Part shown: positions 33,445 to 45,428 of the stretch, one piece after another
Numbering within the stretch: position 1 is the stretch's first letter
Layout: each line of letters starts with the position of its first letter
Source: Selaginella tamariscina
Taxonomy: Eukaryota > Streptophyta > Lycopodiopsida > Selaginellales > Selaginellaceae
Assembly: GCA_003024785.1 (NCBI GenBank)
Contig: PUQB01000163.1
Span: 237,613 to 301,612, forward strand
Direction: 5' to 3'
Length of the DNA stretch: 64,000 bases
The notes under the pieces: generated by a model
What the model saw: only the letters and a program-made list of their open reading frames with translations
The model's database searches: none
Told to the model about the DNA's origin: nothing
Made by a program: the position numbers and the translations under genes

Positions 33445-34793
33445 ATGGCTGATTTTGAGCACTTCCAACGCGAGCACCAAATGTTGCTCCATGAGTGGCC
33501 ACTTTGCGCCAAGTGGTCACCGATCTGCAAGGCTCCACCCATGCGGCACATGCAGCTGCTGATGCATCCTCCAAGGCTGCTGCGCAGGCTCTCTCTCAGG
33601 CATCGGTGGTTCCTTCTTCATCGAACTTTTCTCCGGAGCCGAAGATCAGCATGCAGAGAAGTTCAGTGGCAACCGTGCCGATTTCCAAGGTTTCCTGAAT
33701 CAGATCCGGCTCTTGATCCGCATGCAACCACGCCGCTACTCGACGGATGCACAAAAGGTTGGCCTTTTGGCATCCTTACTAAGTGGATCTCCACGAGCTT
33801 GGGTTGCTCCTTTGGAGCGTGACGACCCATTGATGGAAGACTTTGAAGGTTTGTGGCTGCCTTCGAAGCCTGCTTTGGAGATCCTGATAAGTACCTTCTG
33901 CATGCACAAAGTTACGGAGGCTCACACAAGGATCCAACCAGCTTCCGTTTATGCATCCGAATTCCAGCAATTGTGCACGAACATTCCATGGGACGAGACT
34001 GCATTGATCGAACATTTCCGTTTTGGGCTGAGGGATGACGTGAAGGACCTTCTCCTTACGTTACCGGATGCTCAAACGTTAGCGGAGATCATGCAACAGG
34101 CCGTTCGCTGCGACAACCGTTTGTTCGAGCGCCGTCAGGAAAATTCCGTCAGCAGTTCCTGCCAGCCAATCCTGTAGCACATGTTCCTACGACACCTTCT
34201 GGAGCAGTTCCTATGGAGGTTAACAATTCCAAGCGTGGCCCACTTTCAACTGCTGAGAAGCAATCGACGGGGTGAGAACCTATGCTTGTATTGTGGTGCA
34301 GCAGGACACAAGGTGGCGGAATGTCCTAATAAAGCCAGAAGTTCAAGACGCGTGAAGCCGAAGCTGAAGTTCAGTCGGAAAACTTCAATGTCCACTTCGT
34401 CTAGGAGCCACGAAGTTGGACGTAGGTGCAGGCTCCATTGGTGCTGCTCATACCATTCCATCACTCAAGTTTCCTGTACACATTCGCCTCAATAACCGAG
34501 AGCTCAAGGAGTTTGCCCTGTTAGACACTGGTGCAAATGCATGTTTCATGGATGACACTTTTGCAGCTCAGCATGGCATTCCGGTGGTGAAGTTGAAGCG
34601 TGCAGTTCCTGTAGAGGTGGCCGATGGTCGTTTGATTGCTTCTGGCGCAGTTACCACGCTACCACACCCTCTCTTGCAGTCATGGTGCATTCAACTGTTC
34701 GATTTCCTTCAACTTGATCAAGACTCGGTCGACTCCCATCATTTTTGGCATGCCATGGTTCGTTGCAAATTCGCAGATCGACTGGAGGTCTAG
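33445..34793 (+). pseudogene. G3 gag, zinc knuckle and protease, frameshifted
   Basis: Begins MADFEHFQREHQMLLHEW at 33445; the frame then moves near 33490 and again near 33700. The capsid region (LASLLSGSPRAWVAPL, later ALIEHFRFGLRDDVKDLLL) is typical of chromoviral gag. The knuckle CLYCGAAGHKVAECP (CX2CX4HX4C) lies at about 34285-34330. Protease follows with FALLDTGANACFMDD at about 34515-34560, holding the catalytic DTG. Confidence 0.85.
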
Positions 34794-35309
34794 GACGCTC
34801 ACGTTTACCTCTCCAGCAGCCAGGATCAATCTGTACCTTCCTGCGTGCAGGATACATCCTTGGTGTCTGAGGCAGTACAAGCTACAGGATTGACTGTGCC
34901 TGTTCCTGTACCAGTGTTGAAGACTCTTCCTCAATAGGATCCACCTCCTGTTGGTTCGTCAGCACACTCACAGGCTTCCCTCACTCCTGTGCAACCACGG
35001 ACTTTTGTACAGGATTCCTTCAATCCTGTACCCTCATCAACACCCACAGGTTTTTTCCAATCCTGCCTCTTTCTGTTACCTGCTTCTGTTCCACCCCCAA
35101 GATCCTTCCTCTTTTTCAGTCACAGTTCTCTCCTTCTCCTCTCCGAGTTCTTACCACTACCATGCATGAACTCGCCATTATCCTGCTCCTTTCCACCTCT
35201 TTGCCTTTCAAGTAACTCCTATGTCCTCTTCTACCTTTCCTATATTGACTCTCCTATTTTTCAATCTCCTTCTCCTACTCCTCCTTCTCCTCCTTCTTCC
35301 CTACCATCC

Positions 35310-36670
35310 AAGTATCACGCCTTTAAGGACGTTTTTGACAAACACAAGGCTGCAGTTCTTCCTGTTCACAGGTCCTATGACTGTCCTATTGATCTTGCGG
35401 AAGGAAAGACTCCACCATTCGGACTGATTTATGTATTGTCACCCACAGAGTTGGAGGTTCTTCGTCAGTACATCGAGGACAACTTGGCATCCGGCTTCAT
35501 TCGTCACTCAAAGTCCCCTGCAGGAGCGCCTATCTTCTTTGTCAAGAAGAAGGATGGGAGTTTACGTTTTTGTGGACTACATGGGTTTGAATCAAGTCGC
35601 CATTCGGAATCGGTACCCGTTGCCATTGATCCCGGAACTTCTCGATCGGCTGCGAGGAGCAAAAGTGTTCACGAAGATCGACTTACAAGGGGCCTACAAC
35701 CTTGTACGGATTCGTCCTGGCGATGAGTGGAAGACTGCCTTTCGTACAAGGCATGGACATTTTGAGTACACGGTAATGCCTTTCGGCCTTACCAATGCCC
35801 CAGCCGTGTTCCAACACATGGTGAACGACATCTTTCGTGACTTCTTGGACCAGTTTGTGGTGATCTACCTCGACGACATCTTGATTTTCTCCAAGGACCA
35901 GGCGGCACATGACAAGCATGTACGACTAGTTCTAGAGCGGCTTTGCGAGCATGGCCTGTACGCGAAGTTGGAGAAGTGTTTTTCGATAGGGATTCGGTGG
36001 AGTTCTTGGGCTACATCGTCTCTCCTGCTGGCATTTCCATGGACATGCACAAGGTGAAGACCATCATGGAGTGGGAGAGGCCCAAGTCGGTACGAGATGT
36101 ACAATGTTTCCTTGGCTTTGCAAACTTCTACAGGCGGTTCATACAGGACTTCTCCAAGCGTGTACTTCCACTCACAGAACTCACCAAGCGCACAGGACTT
36201 TTCTCTTGGTCCGACAAGGCAGAACAGCGTTCACAACACTCAAGGACGTCTTCACAACAGCTCCGATTTTAGCACATCCTGACCCTTCTCATCCTTTCTT
36301 CATTGAAGCAGATGCCTCGGATTTTGCAGTAGGATCCGTCCTATCGCAAGTTGGAGAGGACAAGTTGCTTCATCCTGTAGCTTTTCACTCTCGTAAATTC
36401 CTGTCGGCGAGATCAATTACGAGATTCATGACAAGGAACTCAAGGCCATTGTGGATTCGTTTGAGGAGTGGCGGCATTTCCTGAAGGTGCTGCACATTAT
36501 GTAAAGTTTTTACGGATCACAAGAACCTGGAGTACTTTCAAACGGCTCGAGTTCTTAGTCGGCGACAGGCTAGGTGGGCAGAGTTCCTATCATGTTTTGA
36601 CTTTGTCATCGTCTACAGGCCCGGTTTTCAGAATGGCAAGGCGGACGCATTGTCTAGGCGCTCTTACCTT
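35310..36670 (+). pseudogene. G3 reverse transcriptase and RNase H, frameshifted
   Basis: After a Pro/Ser-rich linker the RT starts near 35310: [51 protein letters not shown] and the active site [12 protein letters not shown] at about 35860-35900. RNase H shows [17 protein letters not shown] near 36300 and FKRLEF- and VYRPGF-type blocks in shifted frames to 36670. At least three frame changes are present. Confidence 0.87.
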
Positions 36671-36805
36671 GCACCAAGCCCGGGCGATCCTGCATTTGAC
36701 TGTTAAAGGCAAGTGTTGTTGGGTCCTGATCGATTCCGGCTTGCGGCACTGTAGGTTCATCAGGCTCCAGCAAATTCAACACTTCTACAGGACGTCCGTT
36801 CGCAG

Positions 36806-38264
36806 TTGGCTACAGACGACTTGGCAAAGAATGTGTTTTCACACATTCATCCTGACGTTGCAAGTTCCTCTTCCTCCAGTTCCCGTCCAGACTACAACCT
36901 GTTCACCATACAGGATGGACTCCTGTACCGGGAAGGTCTCCTGTACGTTCCTGTTGGTATTTCCAGGACTCGTGTGGTACACGATTGTCATGATACCCCG
37001 GCTACAGGACATTTTGGTGTGGCCAAGACAGTGGAGTTGGTGACTCGCAACTATTGGTGGCCTGGGTTGCGAGGTTTTGTGGAGAGGTTTGTACGGAGTT
37101 GTGACACTTGTAGCAGGTCGAAGATGCCTCATCATGCACCCTCTGGTCTTCTTCGTCCTCTTCCTATTCCGTCTGCTCCTTGGAGGTCCATTTCTATGGA
37201 TTTCCTCACAGATCTTCCTCCTCGTGGATTTGATGCAGTTCTTGTGGTGGTTGACCGTTTCACCAAGCAGGCTCATTTCCTACCCTGCAACAAGATAGCT
37301 ACAGGTCAGACAACTGCTGAGTTGGTGATCTACGAGGTGTTCCGACATCATGGTCTTCCTGAGAGCATTGTTTCCGATCAAGGTCCACAATTCATGTCCA
37401 AGTTTTGGCGAGAGCTTCTTCGGAATCTACAGGTTAAAGCGGATCTTTCTTCAGGATATCACCCACAAACCGATGGGCAGTCCGAACGCACAATTCAGAC
37501 CTTAGAACAGTATCTTCGTTGCTTCATCAGTTACCAGCAGGACAACTGGTTGGACCTTCTTCCAATGGCGGAGTTTGCCTACAACAACTCCGTTCATGCA
37601 TCTACAGGACAGACACTTTTCTTTGCTCTTACAGGCCACCATCCACGTTTTGACTTTGCTCCTCCGCTTCTCCTTCTTCCGCTCCTGCAGTACAGGATCG
37701 TCTTCAGCATCTTCGGCAGGTACAGGATGATCTCCATGTTCATCTTCAGCAGGCACAAAATGATACAAGCATCATGCTGATGCTCACCGTCAGCCGGCAC
37801 CTGCATACAAGATTGGTGATCTCGTGTGGCTTCTTCATCGACACATTCGCACCAACAGGCCTTCTTCTAAGTTGGATTTTCAACGATTGGGCCCTTACAG
37901 GATCATGGCGGAGGTAAATCCTGTAGCTTTCCGACTCGAGTTACCATCCACGGTGAAACTTCATCCTGTGTTTCACACCTCTTTATTGGAGCCGTATCAT
38001 CCTTCTTCTCTTCCCGGTCGTGTTTCTTCTCCTCCCCTTGCTGTGGTCATTGACACTGAACCTGAGTACGAAGTTGCAGCCATCCTTAACTCTCGTCTTC
38101 ATCGTCACCAACTCCAATACTTGGTGGATTGGAAAGGGTATCTGCCTACTGATCGCACTTGGGAACCTGCATCCAACTTACTCCATGCTTCTTCCAAGGT
38201 TGCTGCCTTCCATCGGCATTATCCTGCTAAACCAGGTCCCAAGACTCGTGGAACTCGTCTTTAG
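36806..38264 (+). pseudogene. G3 integrase with chromodomain
   Basis: The zinc-binding region is intact (VVHDCHDTPATGHFG, then RSCDTCSRSK). The DDE core shows SMDFLTDLP (D1), SIVSDQGPQF (D2) and YHPQTDGQSERTIQ (E). A frame change near 37700 separates it from the C-terminus, which has RLGPYRIMAEV, then a chromodomain at about 38050-38200 (EYEVAAILNSR, QYLVDWKGY, RTWEPASNL). Chromodomains tether integration to modified heterochromatin. The frame ends at TAG 38262-38264, just before the 3' LTR. Confidence 0.9.
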
Positions 38265-38276
38265 GGAGGAAGTGCT

Positions 38277-38799
38277 GTCACGACCCAATACAGAATACAG
38301 ATTTCCGGATACAGGATATCCTACTAGGATTCTGGACACAGGATTCGGTTATAGGATATTCCTACAGGATATGCCACAGGATATGCCTAGAGGATAAGGG
38401 ACATGTGGACTCATCTTAGCCTCTGCATGCATGCAGTCACTTTTGCATGCATGCAACCACTTTTAGCACTCATGCCTAGATTAGCTCTTGGAGTTGTGAG
38501 CATAAAAGCTCCGACCTAATTGTTGTACAATTAGTTACTATCAACATTAGTCTTACTACGATCAATCTTGTCTTGTCTTGTTCTTGTCTTGTTTCCTGTC
38601 CTGCTCTTGGATCTTGTCCTACTCCTGTCTTGTTCCCAGATCCTGTCTTATTTTTGTCTTATTCCTGGATCCTGTCTTGCTCCTAGATTTGTCCTGTTCC
38701 TGTTCCTAGTTCCGTCCTGCTCTCGGTCCTGTTCCTGAATCAAGCCTTCCTGTTCTTGGAATCCTGCTCTCTTCCTGTTTCTTGGATCGTGGCTTGACA
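38277..38799 (+). repeat. G3 3' LTR
   Basis: 523-bp partner of the 5' LTR, with fewer CAGGATAT units and an extra GCATGCATGCA block near 38425-38455. Confidence 0.88.
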
Positions 38800-40715
38800 C
38801 CTGGGAGACAACTTATCATTGCGTCCCTTCCGTAAGGCCACAACTGTGTTCCGCCTTACATGTGTGGCAAATACCACTCGGAGATATACATAATCCCCCA
38901 CCTGGAACTCTCGGAAGCTTCTGTGCTCATTAGCAAACTTGATAGCTCGGCTCTGAGCTGCTTGTAAGTTCTTCTTGCACAAACTCTGAATGTTTTCAAG
39001 TTCAACACTCAGATCTTTAGCTTCCTCATCCATGTTGCCTTGAGCCTTCTTACTTGCTAAACCGAGCTCAAAAGCTGTCTTGGGATGTCGTCCAAACATA
39101 GCATAGTATGGACTCATTCCAATGCCACTGTGCTGGCTGTTATTATAAGCAAACTCGAGTAATGGAATATACTTATCCCACTGACCTTCCTTCTGGTTAA
39201 TAGTGCACCTTAGCATATCTTCCAGAACTTGGTTCACCCTCTCTGTTTGCCCATCTGTTTCGGGATGATCTCCACTACACAGCTTAAGCTTCACTTCTAT
39301 GCACTTAGAAAAGCCTCTCCAAAAGCTAGAAGTGAACTTGGAGTCCCTATCACTTACAATATCATCTGGAAATCCGTGGATAGGAAATACATGTTGTAAA
39401 TACATCGTAGCCAGCTCGGATGCATTCACATTCTTCCCCAAGGGAACTAACTTGACAAACTTTGTCAACCTGTCCACAATGACCCACACCTGTTCATTCT
39501 GCCTCTGTGTCCTTGGCAAATGGGTGACAAAGTCCATAGAGATACTGCCCCATCGCCTGTCTGGAATAGGCAATGGTACTAATAGCCCACCTGGTTTCTC
39601 CCTGGGCACCTTTACTTGCTGACACTTGTCACAAGTCCTGCAGTACTCTATGATATCAGCTTTCATATTCCTCCAGTAGAACCTCCTCTTGATCAACTCA
39701 TACGTTTTCCTCCCCCAAAATGACCAGCCTCCGGGCGATCATGATGAAAATATAGTACCTGGTTGATCAAATGGTCCACACGAGGAAGGTACACACGGCC
39801 ATTGTAGTACAAAACCCCATCCTGAAATGAGAATGGTGGCTCTAGCTGTCCTCTGAGCTCCTGCACCTCGGCGTCTTGTGCTTGAGCATGTTGAACTACT
39901 TGGCTAAACTCACTGACCGTCCTTGTTAATGCATTACATAAGCGTGTTTGGAATTCTCCCACTACTGTGGCTCTCCTAACGCGTGACAAAGCATCTGCCA
40001 CCACGTTAGTCTTTCCTGCGCGATGCTCAATAGGAAATTCGCCAAACTCCATGAGCTTAACCATCCAGCGAGCTTGCCGAGAGTTTAACTCTTTCTGTGT
40101 GAACAGATACACCAAAGGCTTGTGATCTGTAAACACCTTGAAACTTGCACCATAAAGATAGTGCCTCCAAACTCGTAATGCATTAACAATAGCCAGTAGT
40201 TCTTGCTCATACGTTGAGTACCGTTGCTCTGCAGGATTCAAAGTACGACTCTCATAAGCAATAGGCCTTCCCTCTTGCATAAGTACAGCTCCAATGGCCA
40301 CTCCACTTGCATCACACGATACCTCATAAGGCTTAGAGGGATCTGCAATACATAAAACTGGTGCACGTACCAAAGCTTGTTTCAAAGCTTGGAAACTGCT
40401 CTCCTCTGAAGCACTCCATGCAAAGGGAACGTCCTTCCTTAGCAACCTAGTTAACGGAGAAGCTTTCTTGGCATAATCCTTGACATACCGCCGGTAATAA
40501 CCAGCCATGCCCAAGAAACTCCGTAACTCTTGTGCATTGCTAGGAACTGGCCATTGCTCCACCACTGCCACCTTCTGTGGATCAGTCTTCACTCCACTTG
40601 GCGTCACAATGTGACCCAAATACTCCACTTCGCACTGAGCAAATGCACATTTGCTCTTCTTTGCATAGAGCTTGTTCTCCCAGCAATTGAAGAACTCTCC
40701 GCAAATGCTCCACAT
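38800..40715 (-). pseudogene. G1 RNase H and integrase, C-terminus deleted
   Basis: Minus strand. RNase H: FKVFTDHKPLVYLF, SCDASGVAIGAVLMQEGRP and EHRAGKTNVVADALSR. Integrase zinc finger: HHDRPEAGHFGGGK, then YCRTCDKCQQVK. Core: SMDFVTHLP, DIVSDRDSKF and HPETDGQTERVN supply the three acidic residues. The frame reads on to NDKLSPR and there enters G3 at 38799, so the GPY module and anything beyond are missing. One frame change lies near 39700. Confidence 0.9.
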
Positions 40716-42488
40716 GCTCCTTCATATTCTTACTGTAAATAAGAATATCGTCGAGGAAGATCTCCACAAAGTCATGCAAGTAGTCACCAAACACCTCAGT
40801 CATCAACCGAGTGAATGTGGCTGGGGCATTTGTTAAGCCAAATGGCATAACAGTGAACTCAAAATGCCCGAAGCTAGTGTTGAAAGCAGTTTTGTAGATA
40901 TCTGCCTCCTTCACAGCAATCTGATGATACCCGCTACGCAAGTCTATCTTGGTGAACACTCTGGCTCCACCGAGATGATCCATGATAGTATCCACACGTG
41001 GCATGGGCATCCTGTCCTTCACTGTTTGCTTGTTGAGAGCTCTGTAGTCTATGCACATCCTCATGGTGCCATCCTTCTTCCTGACAAGCAATACTGGTGC
41101 ACCAAATGGAGACTTGCTCGGTTGTATGAAGCCATATTCCAATAGCTCCATCACTTGTCTCTTAACCTCTTGCTCCTCAGCATGGCTCAGTCGGAACGGC
41201 TTACGGTAAATGGCTTTCGTACCCTGTTCCAACACAATCTCATGCTCCACACCTCTTGCAGGTGGTAAGCCATGAGGTAGCTCAGGAGGGAAGACATCAG
41301 CAAATTCCTCAAGGACAACTTGCACAGCAGCCTCGCCCAATGTGACATTAGAAGAATCTAACTCACGTATATACATCAGAAAGACTTGATCTTCTTTATT
41401 ACGGAGATATTTCTTCAAAGACATAGTAGAAAGATACTTGTTTGGAGACTCAAGCCTTGTTCCAAACCAAGTGTCTTTCACTCCACTGTACTCAAGCTTC
41501 ACTCGCTTGATGCTCCACTTGATCTCAGGATCCACACGCTCCAGCCAGCTCATCCCAAGGATGAGGTCCACACGCGCTAGCTCCGCAAGAAGAAAGTCTC
41601 CACCAGCTGAGTTTTGCCAACCGTCAGCTGTAACTCCTCCACACAAGCATTCCAGCTCTGTGTGACAGTAGCTGAGCCCTCAATCTCGTATTGAGGCACA
41701 GTCTTCATGGGCAAGCTGCACTCCTGCACTAACTTTGCTGATACAAAGTTATCGCTACTTCCGCTATCCAAGAGGATTCGCACTGGACGTTCACCAAGTC
41801 GTCCCTCCACCACAATAGCACGTGTGTGTGGCTCCTCCCGTGCCATGCAGTTTACCTGTCGAGCAAGAACAGACAAAAATTTACCTCGTGGTTTAGAACT
41901 ATCTCCCTTGTGTTCCTCTCCACGCTCCATCTCCTGAAGCTTCTTAGGTGTCTCCTTGTCCTTGTCACCATTGAACCCCTTGCCCTTGGGCTTGTTCCTC
42001 CTGGACAATTGGCCTTCCAGTGTCCCACCTCTCCACACAGGTGGCAACGTTCACTATCAAACACCTTGACAATCTTCTTAGGCCGATTGTCGGTGCGATA
42101 AGAACTAGAAGCTACCAGCTTGGACTTCGGCCTAGCACGATGGCTATTCCCTCTATACTCCTGGTGCTCACGAGGACTTGGAGAGGTGCTCCTACCACGC
42201 TTCTTGCCATGTCGCTCATTCTCCTTAAACACCTTATCCTCCTCATTTAGCAAGCGAGCATATTCGAACAGCTCCTCTAAAGTCTTGGACTGAATCACCG
42301 AGTTAAGATGTCTACGCAAGTTAGCACTTCGCAGCCCATCTACAAAATAATCCTTCTGCTGGTTGACAGACACGTCAGGTACACGGCAAAGTAATTGACT
42401 CAATTTCTCAATGTAATCGTCCAAGGTCATCTTCCCTTGCTCTAAATGTCGCAATTCACGCCTTGCATGAGACACATCGAACCAAGGA
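40582..42488 (-). pseudogene. G1 gag C-terminus, protease and reverse transcriptase
   Basis: Minus strand from 42488: gag (SHARRELRHLEQGKMTLDDY), a basic Ser/Arg-rich part and the knuckle CHLCGEVGHWKANCP at about 42050-42005. Protease shows RILLDSGSSDNF near 41780. [48 protein letters not shown] and the active site EIFLDDILIYSK near 40770-40735. Frame changes lie near 42000, 41600 and 40680, otherwise the domains are well kept. Confidence 0.9.
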
Positions 42489-42895
42489 ACAACAAGAAAC
42501 TCTACTAATGTCTAACTATGCTCCTAATAGAAGGATTCCAAGCAATTTCAAGAGTACGTGACTGGTTCCTTGGAGGTGATTCGTGAGCGGTTGGATACTA
42601 TTGAAGATCAAACTTGCTCAAGGAACCGTGAGTGGTAAGAGCAGGGTGCTAGACGTCTTTGCGTTCCACCTTTTACCGGTAAAGAATCCACATATGAGGT
42701 TATGAGTTGGCTTGAGATAGCAGCGAACTTGCTCACTGCACAGGGAGTGACTACTGAGCAGGCTATGATAGCGGTATCAATAGCCTTGAAGGATAAAGCT
42801 GCGAGGTGGTGGACACGCATTCGAAATCAGCGCCAGTTAGCTCACTAGGAGATGATTGCGACTTGGGAGGAGTTTTCTAAGCTATTTAAGGAGTA
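42489..42895 (+). other. Inverted 0.4-kb segment spanning the G2 5' LTR head and G1 gag
   Basis: Bases 42491-42529 are the reverse complement of the first 40 bases of the G2 LTR (51908-51947), which are missing from the G2 5' LTR. Bases 42530-42893 encode the G1 gag part (EYVTGSLEVIRERLD, KAARWWTRIRNQRQLAH, EEFSKLFKEY) that should precede SHARREL, but on the opposite strand. Flipping about 42489-42895 restores both the G1 gag order and the start of the G2 5' LTR. Confidence 0.82.
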
Positions 42896-43464
42896 TATTT
42901 CATGGGTAATATAATGGGAAAATATCAAAAACAATATATATTGTGGAAAATCAAGAGTGGGAAGGATATATCGGAGTACGAGTTACTAATGCAATACCAC
43001 AATACGGGTCATCACCGCAATACGATATCAGCGGAGTACGGCATTTATGGATAAGGATAAGAAGGAGTTACAGTAACTGAATGGATAAGGCTAGGAAGTA
43101 ATTATGATAACTGCTAGTACAGGATCTAGAGTACTAGTATAAATAGACCAGATTAGGACTAGAAGGGCATCCCGAGTATACTGTTTTTTGTACCATGTAC
43201 CGTGCGCGGACATAATATAAGTTTCCTTTCTCTCTCAATACGTCTATCTTCTACCGATATTTCTGTGATGTAGTATACTGTTCTTATTTTCCAGTACTGT
43301 GACGGGATCCATAGTACTGCTACCTGCTATACACCTTGCCATCCTTACCCTTTTCCTGACTTTCTGATGTCTGATTACGTCTTTAACTTAATCCAGTACC
43401 CTTAGTACGGGTTATTGACAGCAATCCTATCGATGTACGGAGGGTAGGAAATTACGGGTTAACA
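42896..43464 (+). repeat. G2 5' LTR (head separated by inversion)
   Basis: Starts at TTTCATGGGTAATATAATGG; contains ACTAGTATAAATAGACC (TATA box near 43137) and ends GGGTTAACA. Its first 40 bases are inverted at 42491-42529. Confidence 0.87.
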
Positions 43465-43679
43465 TATGGCGACCACGAGGGATGGTCGTGTTAGTAGTGA
43501 TTGATAATTGTTTGTATAATGTAACAGGAAAGGTAGATTGATACTCAAAGGAGCTGTGACGAAAGCAAAAAGATTGAGGATAGGCGAGAGTCTTGATTGA
43601 GGTCAGCACAGCTATTGCGGAAATGGAACAAAGTGACGCGAAGATTTCATGAGAATGGACTTGTGGAGTATAGTAAGTG

Positions 43680-45120
43680 AATGGATGATTATCGACGTAT
43701 TCTTGCAGAACCAAAGATATAAGAAATTAAGCAGAGACAGCAAAGAGAACGCGAGGAGCGGTATTTACGGCGACAAGCAGTAATAGAGACACGGAAGAGG
43801 ATTGAAGAACGTGAGGAAAGAGAAGAAAGGAACAAGTCGAAGCTCGAGGACAGGAGCAACAAACGACAAAGTGTGGCGAAGTTACAGGAGAGAAGGACGT
43901 GAATCAGGGGAGTGACGATCACGAGCCCGAATATCAACGCGAGGAAACTGGGAACTATTGTCAGAGGAATTACCGGACGAGATGGGAACATTAACAATTA
44001 CGGGAAGGTAATACCAGCTACTTTTTCAGGTCTTGAGAATGAAGATACGAATCGGCATATTCAGCAGTTTGAGAAGGCGTGTATAGCCAATGAAATCAAG
44101 GATGAAGATGAGAAATTACGAATATTTCCATTTACGTTGAAGGGAGATGCTAGCGATTGGTATTACGAAAATGCTAACACAATCGATAAGTACAGCGTAC
44201 TACTTACAGTATTCAGGAATTATTATGTACGAAAGTATCGAAAGCGAGACCGACAGTGCAGTTGCAGAAATACGACAAGGACCTACTGAGGCAGTGGAGG
44301 ATTACACTCGACGATTTGGAGATTATATAACCGTTGCGAGGTCGGAGATATCAGTGATAAACTTGGCAAAGAAATGGTATATCAACGGACTACGAGACAA
44401 TTTACAGCTTCAAGTACGACTGATCAAACCGCTGATTTAGTTGAAGCAATTAAAGAAGCAGAACAACTTGAAGTAGTGATACCCCAAAATATGTATGAGG
44501 ATGAACGGGAAACAAGAAGGCAATACCGGAAGGATAGCGAAATACGATCAAGAACTAAAGCAATATTTGTACAACATGCAAAAATGAAGGGCATAATGCT
44601 TCTGAATGTAAGATACCCAAGTGTCAGATGTGTGGAGGAATAGGTCATGAAGCGAGACAATGTCGGAACATGGGACGTACTGACAATTTTCAACCACCAC
44701 CTAGATGGAACAACAATCGGAATGCTAATTCATACGATTATCCACCACCACGAATGCTAATTCATACGACTATCCACAAAGATCGTATAATGGGGAACGC
44801 AGAAATGGAAATGGAAGGAGATTTCCCCGTGAATCCGGAGCATTCTACCGGCAAAGTAATAATACGGATGTACCACGTAGAGGACACCTTTGTTACCAGC
44901 TCCGGCACAGTCAGGACCACCGTTATTACCACCAATACCACCTCCACCAGCATTACGAGGACAGAATCCGAATGTGACATGTTTTAGATGTGGAGAAAAA
45001 GGACATTATTCTACTGAATGTAATCGACTTAACAATATTCGCTGTTACACATGTGGAGAGTTGGGACATTATTCACCAGAATGTCCACAACGTGAATTAA
45101 ACCGGAACATCATCCACTGA
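43680..45120 (+). pseudogene. G2 gag with three zinc knuckles, frameshifted
   Basis: A Glu/Arg/Gln-rich N-terminal part (about 43720-43900) looks coiled-coil. The capsid follows at 44000-44450 (GKVIPATFSGLENEDTNRH, FPFTLKGDASDWYY, GPTEAVEDYTRRFGDY). Knuckles are CQMCGGIGHEARQC near 44620-44660, CFRCGEKGHYSTEC near 44980-45020 and CYTCGELGHYSPEC near 45045-45085. Three knuckles in a row is more than usual for gypsy gag. Several frame changes occur. Confidence 0.85.
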
Positions 45121-45428
45121 ACCAGCAACACGGAGAATTGAAGTTCAACAAGAGGATGACTTACCAGATGAGTATCAAGAACAAAATTACGAGTGTAAAT
45201 GGGAGCAAGATGCAGAACTACCCTCAACTGAGACGTATGCGGTAACACGAGCCAAGCGAGTACGAATGGAGCCAAGCAAAGAGGAACCAATACAAGAATT
45301 GGGAGAAAGAAAAGGCTACAGTACAACGAGTAACTGATCAAATTCAGAAAATGCAACAAGGGGAAAATCAAGACTCGATGACTAATGAATAAGCACGCAT
45401 TCACAGCAATCTACATCAACAGTACCAC

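Larger units (their letters stand above)
32791..38799 (+). mobile_element. Ty3/gypsy chromovirus G3, 6.0 kb
   Basis: LTRs at 32791-33344 and 38277-38799 start TGTCAC and end GGCTTGACA. Between them lie gag with a zinc knuckle, protease, RT, RNase H, integrase and a C-terminal chromodomain, which defines chromoviruses. TTTAGGGAGGAAGTGC before the 3' LTR is a polypurine tract. No target duplication is visible: GGTAT precedes and CCTGG follows, and G1 sequence is missing at the junction. The LTRs carry many CAGGATAT-type repeats. Coding frames are broken at several places but the domains are well preserved, so the insertion is fairly young. Confidence 0.88.

Noticed and set aside
33079..33492. 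137-codon minus-strand frame, Glu/Arg/Gln-rich
   Set aside because: It is the antisense of the TCCTG-rich G3 5' LTR and the gag start; composition follows the repeat.
43427..43997. Minus-strand hydrophobic Ser/Leu-rich frames
   Set aside because: They are antisense shadows of the Glu/Arg-rich coiled-coil part of G2 gag.
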